DNA of 64,000 nucleotides, taken from assembly GCA_021325385.1 (NCBI GenBank), contig JAJPHH010000001.1:1-64000 (forward strand), in the 5' to 3' direction. This document shows, piece by piece, positions 59,011 to 64,000 of this stretch. The DNA is from Alphaproteobacteria bacterium (GTDB taxonomy: Bacteria; Pseudomonadota; Alphaproteobacteria; Rhizobiales; Beijerinckiaceae). A program made the translations under genes and the position numbers. Under the pieces are notes generated by a model. The model worked only from the letters and a program-made list of their open reading frames with translations. It had not been told where the DNA came from and did no database searches. Positions within the stretch are counted from its first letter, which is position 1, and each line of letters begins with the position of its first letter.

Positions 59011-59862
59011 ATGGACGATTACCTTTTCTCCTATGCGGAGCGGTCGGACCCGCCGCTCAAGCGCGGCGTCATTCGGCTGGTCGAGCGGGCGACCGGCCAG
59101 CCGCATTTGAAGCGGCTCTATCTCCAAAACCAGCGCAAGCCGCGGCCGGCCGAGAGCTTCTGGCAGGCGGCGGTGCGCTCGCTCGACCTCGACATACGCT
59201 ACGAAGCCGCGGCTCTCGCCCGCGCGCCGCGAACCGGGCCGGCGATCTTCGTCGCCAACCATCCCTATGGCGTGCTCGACGGCATCGTCATGTCCTGGCT
59301 CGTCGAGAAGGTGCGGCCGGACTTCCTGGTCCTCACCCATTCGGTCCTGCTGCGCGCCCGTGAAGTCCGCGACTTCGTCCTGCCGGTCGACTTCACGGAC
59401 ACGACGGAGGCGCGGGAAACCAATCTCAGGACCCGCGCCGCCGCCCGAGCGCATCTGGCGCGGGGCGGCGCGGTGGTCGTCTTTCCGGCCGGCGCAGTCT
59501 CGACCGCGCCCGATCGGCTTGGCCGGCGGCCGGCGGTCGACGCGCGCTGGCGGCCTTTCGTCGCCCAGCTCATCCAGAGGACCGAGGCGATCGTGACGCC
59601 GATCTATTTCGGCGGCCAGAACAGCCGGCTGTTCCAGATCGCCAGCCATCTGAGCCTCACCTTGCGGCTGTCGCTGATTTTCCACGAAGTGAAGAGCCGG
59701 ATCGGTACGACGCTGCCGGTCGCGATCGGCGCGCCGATCCCGTTCGAGGAGATCGCCCATATCAAGGACCGTCAGGCGCTCGCCGACCAACTCAGGGCGG
59801 CGACCTATGCGCTGGCCGGCTGGGCGCCGCGCACCCGCAAGGACCGGCGGACACGCTGCTGA
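59011..59862 (+). CDS. Lysophospholipid/glycerol-3-phosphate acyltransferase-like protein
   Basis: A 283-residue PlsC-superfamily protein. The acyltransferase core motif is VANHPYGVLDG (about 87-97), an HP-x4-D form seen in the putative-hemolysin/ornithine-lipid branch rather than the classic H-x4-D. A second block VVVFPAGAVSTAPD replaces FPEGTRS. The region VTPIYFGGQNSRLFQIASHL is also typical of that branch. It probably transfers acyl chains to a lyso-lipid at the inner membrane. It is likely co-transcribed with kdsA (48-base gap), linking it to envelope lipid synthesis. Confidence 0.83.
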   Translation: MDDYLFSYAERSDPPLKRGVIRLVERATGQPHLKRLYLQNQRKPRPAESFWQAAVRSLDLDIRYEAAALARAPRTGPAIFVANHPYGVLDGIVMSWLVEKVRPDFLVLTHSVLLRAREVRDFVLPVDFTDTTEARETNLRTRAAARAHLARGGAVVVFPAGAVSTAPDRLGRRPAVDARWRPFVAQLIQRTEAIVTPIYFGGQNSRLFQIASHLSLTLRLSLIFHEVKSRIGTTLPVAIGAPIPFEEIAHIKDRQALADQLRAATYALAGWAPRTRKDRRTRC

Positions 59863-60363
59863 GCAAGCTGCGGCGACTGAAAGCGGCGTGAGCGCGCCGC
59901 GGGTACGTTTCTCAGGCAACTGACGTAAGGGAAAGTACGTCTTCCTGGTTGGGCGGGCTCGTACGCCGACGCCAAATTTCTCCAAATCCATATTTCCGCG
60001 AATCGGGGAATTTCAAAGGGTTACGAGGCGAAAAATTTGGATTCCGTTTTATACGAGTTGCTTTCGGATGATTTTTGTTCTTCCTATGGTCGTCGCATTC
60101 CGAAGCGACGTCAACAATTTGTTTCCGATGGAGCCCGGACTCGCTACGTACTGCGTTGATTCTACTGATAAATAACCTGCTTCATCAAAACACCGCGGGT
60201 CGTAAGGCCACAACGGGCCGATGGTGCCTGTGGAGCGAGGAAAAATCGTAAGGTACGTGTGCGCGGTGGTCTTATCGGCCCCGCTTCGCGGGGCGGATAG
60301 CAGCGCCGCGACTGGACGCAGCTTCGCGCCTGCGCCATTCTCGCCGCCCCCTCGGAGCCCGCC
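59863..60363. other. Gene-free, AT-richer region upstream of the RraA-like gene
   Basis: About 500 bases whose central part (roughly 59960-60200) is visibly AT-richer than its surroundings. CCAAATTT at 59972-59979 and AAATTTGG at 60033-60040 are inverted copies. A G/C hairpin, GCCCCGC-TTC-GCGGGGC, lies at 60278-60294. No gene is convincing on either strand. The base composition suggests an acquired or decayed segment. Confidence 0.5.
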
Positions 60364-61068
60364 ATGCCGCTCGATCCTGCGATCGCCGCCGAACTCTCCG
60401 CCATCTCCACCGCGACGCTGACCACCGTTCTCCTGAAGAAGGGCCTGCGCCGGGTCGCGATGCGCGGGCCGAAGCCGTTCGGCGCGGCGGCGGGGAAGCG
60501 CGTCGCCGGCCGCGCCTTCACGCTGCGCTTCGTTCCGGCGCGGGAGGACCTCGCCACGCCGGAATCCTGGTCGTCGCCGCGCTCGACCCGGGCGGCGATC
60601 GAGGCGATGGCGCCGGGCGACGTCGCCGTGGTCGACGCGATGGGCGTAACCAGCGCCGGCATATTCGGCGACATTCTCTGCGCGCGGATGGAGAAGCGCG
60701 GCCTTGCCGGCCTCGTCACGGACGGCGCGGTGCGCGACGGCGCCGGCGTCGCGGCGACGGGCCTGCCGGTCTGGTGCGCCGGCGTCGCGGCGCCGCCTTC
60801 GGTGGCGGAATTGACCTTTGTCGGCTGGGGCGAGCCGATCGGCTGCGGCGGCGTCGCGATCATGCCCGGCGACGTCGTCGTCGCCGATGGCGACGGCGCC
60901 GTGCTGATCCCCGACGCGCTGCTCGCCGCGATCGTCGCCGAGGCGCGCGAACAGGAGAAGCTCGAAGCCTGGATCATGGCCGAGGTCGAGAAAGGGACGG
61001 CGCTGCCCGGCCTCTATCCGCCCAACGCCGAGACCCGAGCGCGCTACGAAGCGGAGAAAAGCGAATGA
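60364..61068 (+). CDS. RraA-like/4-hydroxy-4-methyl-2-oxoglutarate aldolase family protein
   Basis: A 234-residue member of the RraA/HMG-aldolase family. LSAISTATLTTVLLKKGLRRVAMRG starts the fold, AGRAFTLRFVPAREDL follows, and the G-x-R-D active-site arrangement is in GLAGLVTDGAVRDGAGVAATGLPV (Arg/Asp near 122-123). PGDVVVADGDGAVLIPD is the C-terminal block. The set of active-site residues is compatible with either an aldolase/decarboxylase or an RNase E regulator, and sequence alone does not decide. The stop overlaps the next start (ATGA). Confidence 0.85.
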   Translation: MPLDPAIAAELSAISTATLTTVLLKKGLRRVAMRGPKPFGAAAGKRVAGRAFTLRFVPAREDLATPESWSSPRSTRAAIEAMAPGDVAVVDAMGVTSAGIFGDILCARMEKRGLAGLVTDGAVRDGAGVAATGLPVWCAGVAAPPSVAELTFVGWGEPIGCGGVAIMPGDVVVADGDGAVLIPDALLAAIVAEAREQEKLEAWIMAEVEKGTALPGLYPPNAETRARYEAEKSE

Positions 61069-61856
61069 GCGCGGCTGCGCCGCTCGTGACCGCCGGAGGC
61101 GCGCGCGTTCCGGCGCTCGGCCTCGGCACATGGAATTTGCGCGGACGCGAATGTGCGGAAGCCGTCGTCAATGCGCTGAGGCTCGGCTACCGCCATGTCG
61201 ACACCGCGGCGATGTACGGCAATGAGCGCGAGGTCGGCGAGGGGCTTCGCGCCGCCGGCGTTCCGCGCGACGAGGTCTTCGTCACCACGAAAGTGTGGAG
61301 CAGCGATATCGGCCAGGGCGATCTGCAGCGCTCTGCCGAGGCGAGCCTGGCGCGGCTGCAATTGCCGATCGTCGACCTGCTGCTGATCCATTGGCCCAAT
61401 CCGTCGATCCCGCTGAAGGACTCGATCGCCGCGCTCTGCGAGGCGAAGCGTCGCGGCCTGACCCGCCATATCGGCGTGTCGAACTTCTCGATCGAGCTGC
61501 TGCGCGAAGCGGCCGCGCTGTCGAGCGAGCCGATCGTCGCCAATCAATGCGAATGCCATCCGAGGTACGATCAATCGGCGCTGGTCGAGGAGTGCCGCAA
61601 GCTGGGCGTCGCTTTCGTCTCGCATCGCCCGCTCGGCAAGGGCGCGCTGGCGAGCGATCCTCTGCTCAGGCGGGTCGGCGCCGCGCATGGCAAGAGCGCC
61701 GCGCAAGTCGCGCTGCGCTGGCACATCCAAAGAGGGCTGGTCGCGATCCCGAAGGCGGCGCGGCGGGCGCATCTCGAGGAGAATTTCGCGATCTTTGATT
61801 TCGAGGTGAGCGAACGCGATATGGCGGAGATTTCGGCCATGAGTCGCGGTGCATGA
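61065..61856 (+). CDS. Aldo/keto reductase
   Basis: A 263-residue NADPH-dependent TIM-barrel reductase. The catalytic tetrad is complete: Asp and Tyr in HVDTAAMYGNEREVG (about 45-50), Lys in FVTTKVWSSD (about 71), and His in DLLLIHWPNPSIP (about 104). Cofactor-end motifs are IGVSNFSIELLREA, NQCECHPRYDQ and VAIPKAARRAHLEENFAIFDF. It is most like the 2,5-diketo-gluconate reductase/methylglyoxal reductase group. ATG 61065 overlaps the RraA-like stop by four bases, so the two proteins are made together and may act in one small pathway. Confidence 0.93.
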   Translation: MSAAAPLVTAGGARVPALGLGTWNLRGRECAEAVVNALRLGYRHVDTAAMYGNEREVGEGLRAAGVPRDEVFVTTKVWSSDIGQGDLQRSAEASLARLQLPIVDLLLIHWPNPSIPLKDSIAALCEAKRRGLTRHIGVSNFSIELLREAAALSSEPIVANQCECHPRYDQSALVEECRKLGVAFVSHRPLGKGALASDPLLRRVGAAHGKSAAQVALRWHIQRGLVAIPKAARRAHLEENFAIFDFEVSERDMAEISAMSRGA

Positions 61857-61918
61857 GTCGCGGCGGCGTTGTCGCCATGGCGTAGCCAGGGCGCGCCGCT
61901 TGGCGTTAGGGTTTGGCA

Positions 61919-62446
61919 ATGGAACTCCCTGACGAAGACGCCCTGGGCGGCCAATTATACAAGGCGGTGGCGCTCTACTATCACGGAGGAACGCCCGAAA
62001 ATAAGCTCATAGCCAAGAGCAGACTGGAGAGCTTGGCCGCCTCTGGAGACCTCGAAACCAATCTCAGATTGGCTGTCATCGAATTGGGCGAGTCCGACAT
62101 GCGGGGCGTCAACCGGCTGCGGAATCTTGCCGCGAAGAAATATATGCCGGCCTTTTATGAACTCGGCAACGTCTACTACTTTGGCTTCGGTGACTTAGGG
62201 GATAAGGATGAGGGGCTGTCTTATTGGCGAAAAGCTGCAGAGTTTGGGCATATCTATTCAAAGCTTAACGTCCTGAAAATTGGATCTCAAAATGCGGCCT
62301 TTCCCGTACGAGTCATGAATGTGTTCAAAATCTGGGGACTTTTACCAAAGCTACTCTACTTAATGCTCAGAAATAAGAATGATCAGCGAATCCTCGGCGT
62401 CACGCCGTCGTATTGGTTCTCGTTCTGGGCGATTAATGCCTCTTGA
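61919..62446 (+). CDS. Sel1/TPR-like repeat protein
   Basis: A 175-residue helical-repeat protein. Two Sel1-type units are recognisable: ALYYHGGTPENKLIAKSRLESLAASGD, and LGNVYYFGFGDLGDKDEGLSYWRKAAEFGH. The C-terminal third has hydrophobic aromatic stretches (VFKIWGLLPKLLYLML, YWFSFWAINAS) that could associate with the membrane. Base composition is noticeably more AT-rich than neighbouring genes, hinting at transfer. No partner gene is evident. ATG 61919 is used; a TTG two codons earlier is possible. Confidence 0.75.
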   Translation: MELPDEDALGGQLYKAVALYYHGGTPENKLIAKSRLESLAASGDLETNLRLAVIELGESDMRGVNRLRNLAAKKYMPAFYELGNVYYFGFGDLGDKDEGLSYWRKAAEFGHIYSKLNVLKIGSQNAAFPVRVMNVFKIWGLLPKLLYLMLRNKNDQRILGVTPSYWFSFWAINAS

Positions 62447-62499
62447 GGGAAAAGCGCTGCAATTTTAATTCCGCCAGATTTTCTAGCTAAACTGCGCCC

Positions 62500-62757
62500 A
62501 TGAGCAAGACGTTCTGGTCGATTCAAGACGCCAAGAGCCGATTCAGCGAGGTCGTCGAGGCGGCGCGTCGACGGCCGAAGATTGTCACCAAACACGGCAA
62601 GCCCGCCGTGGTCGTGGTCGCCGCCGACGAGTACGAGCGTCTGCGCCGGCTGGAGCGCCTCGAGGCGCCGAGCTTTGCCGAAATGCTGCTTGCCATGCCG
62701 ACCGATGGCGAAGAGTTCGAACGTCTTGACGGCCGCTTTCGGGACTTTGACTTCTGA
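62500..62757 (+). CDS. Phd/YefM-family antitoxin
   Basis: An 85-residue antitoxin. The N-terminal DNA-binding part is WSIQDAKSRFSEVVEAARRRPKIVTKHGKPAVVVVAADEYERLRRLE, the standard Phd/YefM fold with the family's KSRFSEVV and GKPAVVVV blocks. The C-terminal third (SFAEMLLAMPTDGEEFERLDGRFRDFDF) is the acidic toxin-binding tail. Normally a VapC/FitB-type toxin follows; here its gene is broken. The stop TGA overlaps the next ATG by one base (TGATG). Confidence 0.92.
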   Translation: MSKTFWSIQDAKSRFSEVVEAARRRPKIVTKHGKPAVVVVAADEYERLRRLERLEAPSFAEMLLAMPTDGEEFERLDGRFRDFDF

Positions 62758-62876
62758 TGTTCCTGCCGGACACGGTGGTCTTATCGGAACTGCGCAAGCC
62801 GCCGCGGTTCAGCGACGTGCGCTCCTCGAATATGTATCTCAGCGTGCTCACGATCGCTGAAGGGTCGCGGTCCTGA
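62757..62876 (+). pseudogene. Truncated PIN-domain toxin (VapC/FitB-like) relic
   Basis: Only 39 codons remain before TGA at 62874: MFLPDTVVLSELRKPPR followed by SNMYLSVLTIAEGSRS. Intact relatives start with a MFLLDTNVVSELRKP-like sequence and contain LYLSVLTIGE-like text further along. So the first catalytic Asp and the later Glu region survive but about 20 residues between them, plus the whole C-terminal half, are lost. A possible C-terminal remnant, NAMIAVAAEG, is readable from about 63012. A family B repeat occupies the gap. Confidence 0.8.
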
Positions 62877-62916
62877 ATCCTTTCGAGCCGAAGCCGTTGT
62901 GAAATTCGCCGTCGAC

Positions 62917-62998
62917 CTCATTCGCGAGGAGCAATGCGACGAAAGCAATTCAGGAACCTCGGAGTGTCCTGGATTGCTTCGCTTCGCTCGCAATGACG
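62917..62998. repeat. Family B palindromic repeat within the toxin relic
   Basis: A degenerate left arm (about 62917-62954, with GAGCAATGCGACGAAAGCAA) and an intact right arm CCTGGATTGCTTCG...CGCTCGCAATGACG (62969-62998). The right arm matches the copy at 49293. Confidence 0.75.
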
Positions 62999-63089
62999 GT
63001 TGGATCTCGTAAACGCAATGATCGCCGTGGCGGCGGAGGGCGACTGCCCGTTCATCGTTTCGTCTCGATGTCGACCCGCCTGGCGAACC

Positions 63090-63305
63090 TCAAGACTTCT
63101 TCAGCCGCCAGAGCTGGAACCCGTTGTCGGCGATGCCTTGCTCGATCGCCGCACGCGGAAAATTGTGCGGCGGCGCTCGGTCGGGACGCACGACGCCGAT
63201 GGCGCGCCAGGGCCGAAACCGATCCGGCAGCTTTGCGCCTGACGACTCGTCGCAAAACGCTCTGAGGTCGGTCCGCGTCTCGGACTTGAAGATGTAAAGT
63301 TTCAT
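63090..63305 (-). CDS. Conserved hypothetical small protein (71 aa)
   Basis: A 71-residue protein, MKLYIFKSETRTDLRAFCDE... ending GFQLWRLKKS. Proteins of this size starting MKLYIFKSE and ending FQLWRLKK occur in rhizobia, from memory, with no assigned function. The ATG at 63305 lies 7 bases from the rpsU stop on the same strand, so the pair probably shares a transcript. Confidence 0.75.
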   Translation of the reverse strand: MKLYIFKSETRTDLRAFCDESSGAKLPDRFRPWRAIGVVRPDRAPPHNFPRAAIEQGIADNGFQLWRLKKS

Positions 63306-63312
63306 GATGGCC

Positions 63313-63597
63313 TCACATGCCGTCGCCGGCCTGCGCCGGCCGAGGCGATGGCGCAGGCTTGGCCCGCGCGGCTCTCCCTCTGCTTGGCGCCGCGATCAGC
63401 CCTTCGCGGATCGCCTGCTTTCGGGCAAGCTTACGGGCGCGGCGCTTCGCTTCGGATTTTTCGCGCGCCGTCTTCTCGGAGGGCTTCTCGTAAAAGCGTC
63501 GCCGCTTCATTTCCCGAAAAACGCCTTCTCGCTGCAGCTTCTTTTTCAGAGCGCGGAGCGCCTGATCGACATTGTTGTCACGTACGAGCACTTGCAA
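63313..63597 (-). CDS. rpsU: 30S ribosomal protein S21
   Basis: A 94-residue S21: [46 protein letters not shown] is diagnostic. It assists 30S initiation by base-pairing interactions with 16S rRNA. The start is a TTG at 63597 (MQVLVRDNN), with GGAG about 9 bases upstream; no ATG or GTG gives the full family N-terminus. The C-terminus is extended with an Arg/Ala/Pro-rich tail of about 25 residues ([17 protein letters not shown]) beyond the usual end. Confidence 0.92.
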   Translation of the reverse strand: MQVLVRDNNVDQALRALKKKLQREGVFREMKRRRFYEKPSEKTAREKSEAKRRARKLARKQAIREGLIAAPSRGRAARAKPAPSPRPAQAGDGM

Positions 63598-63984
63598 GCG
63601 GGGACTCCAGACCGACAGAAGCGGCAGCCTTGAAAAGGTCGCGCGCTGTCGGCGCGCGATTGGCGATGGGAGCGGCGAACTCCCGTAAGCGAGGCGGGAC
63701 GGCAACCGACCTCCCGGCCGGCCGCCGAGCGCGCGGCGCGGACAATGAGTTCTATATGGGATCGACAGCGCGAAATAGCCAGCCGAGTTGGAGAATTTTC
63801 AGAAGCGAGCCATTTCTGCCTTGCAATTCGAAGCAAACGAGGCTATCTGCGGGCGATCGAGCTTCGGCCGAACGACTTGGCCTCGCCGCTTTTGCGTCGG
63901 ACTGACGAATTTCTACCAAATCTCGGAGAAGTGGGCCGCGCCCGGTAGCGGGCGGCCTCAACACGTACGCAAGGAAGTAAGCAT
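63598..63984. other. Gene-free region upstream of rpsU and the terminal gene
   Basis: About 390 bases between divergent starts. Short frames here have no ribosome-binding site or recognisable domain. Probable promoter region for both flanking genes. Confidence 0.4.
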
Positions 63985-64000
63985 ATGCGAGGAACCGTAA
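63985..64000 (+). CDS. Start of a gene, possibly a cold-shock protein (partial)
   Basis: ATG CGA GGA ACC GTA A at the window end reads MRGTV followed by a codon beginning with A, consistent with MRGTVK, the start of many CspA-type cold-shock proteins (GTVKWFN). AAGGAAG lies about 7 bases upstream. A cold-shock gene beside rpsU is common in this order. Only five codons are visible, so this is a guess. Confidence 0.35.

Noticed and set aside
60049-61131. A 360-codon minus-strand frame across the RraA-like gene
   Set aside because: Mostly antisense to the RraA-like and AKR genes; the part outside them has no domain or ribosome-binding site.
63000-63242. An 80-codon plus-strand frame after the family B repeat
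   Set aside because: Overlaps the conserved small protein on the other strand; only its first 20 codons resemble a PIN-domain end, so it is treated as a possible toxin remnant rather than a gene.
1-64000. tRNA, rRNA, tmRNA or other structured RNA genes
   Set aside because: I looked for T-loop and anticodon-arm patterns and for conserved rRNA stretches and saw none; covariance-model searches would be needed to exclude small RNAs.

Overview
The window is GC-rich, densely coded chromosomal DNA from an alphaproteobacterium. It most likely belongs to the Hyphomicrobiales (Rhizobiales) and is perhaps a Beijerinckiaceae/Methylocystaceae relative. This placement rests on gene content and order: rne divergent from an amidase-mrcA-prfB block, an LdtR-type MarR regulator near an LdtP-type L,D-transpeptidase, cysE next to a DUF3126 gene, a class I PHA synthase, an HpnL-like membrane protein and a WEEF-ended chemoreceptor. 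It is inference, because no rRNA gene and no diagnostic metabolic operon is present. I found no tRNA, rRNA, CRISPR array, prophage or insertion sequence.

Layout. 0-12 kb: a methyltransferase with a broken C-terminus, then cell-envelope and RNA-turnover genes (uppP, a DsbA/Com1-like thioredoxin, rne, amidase, PBP1A), and prfB with a programmed +1 frameshift. 12-25.8 kb: an MFS exporter with its divergent ArsR-like regulator and two palindromic operators, a GST, a 3-methyladenine glycosylase, phaC, an aminotransferase, a small stress-type operon (SDR plus three tiny hydrophilic proteins), an isochorismatase-like hydrolase, and sixA-PEBP-ycjX-ycjF. 26-33.5 kb: a YfgM-like protein and der, a membrane protein, then a cluster with a citryl-CoA-lyase-like enzyme, a PaaK-like ligase, a VOC enzyme and a GST-fold protein, followed by uraH. 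33.7-39.7 kb: a complete homodimeric-type pyruvate dehydrogenase operon (aceE-aceF-lpd) whose two gaps carry two different stem-loop repeats. 39.7-52.6 kb: an FAD monooxygenase, a zinc-finger protein, hydrolases, a class A beta-lactamase, a TauE/SafE permease, cysE, a duplicated DUF3126 protein, DUF427, an acyl-CoA synthetase, an HpnL-like protein and an amidase. 52.7-64 kb: ldtR, a chemoreceptor, a LysE exporter, ldtP, kdsA, an acyltransferase, an RraA-like protein and AKR pair, a Sel1-type protein, a Phd antitoxin with a wrecked toxin, rpsU, and probably the first codons of a cold-shock gene.

Three families of palindromic intergenic repeat occur. Family A pairs a left arm starting GTCATTCCCGCG with a right arm ending CGCGGGAATGAC; family B pairs CGTCATTGC with GCAATGACG; family C pairs CGTCATGCCC with GGCCATGACG. 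One family A copy extends into a four-unit 17-bp tandem array upstream of kdsA, and one family B copy lies inside the toxin relic.

The least explained block is the lyase/ligase/VOC/GST cluster at 29.5-33.0 kb. It looks like a short CoA-thioester pathway for an unknown organic acid. Functions are assigned by reading motifs only; no database search was possible.
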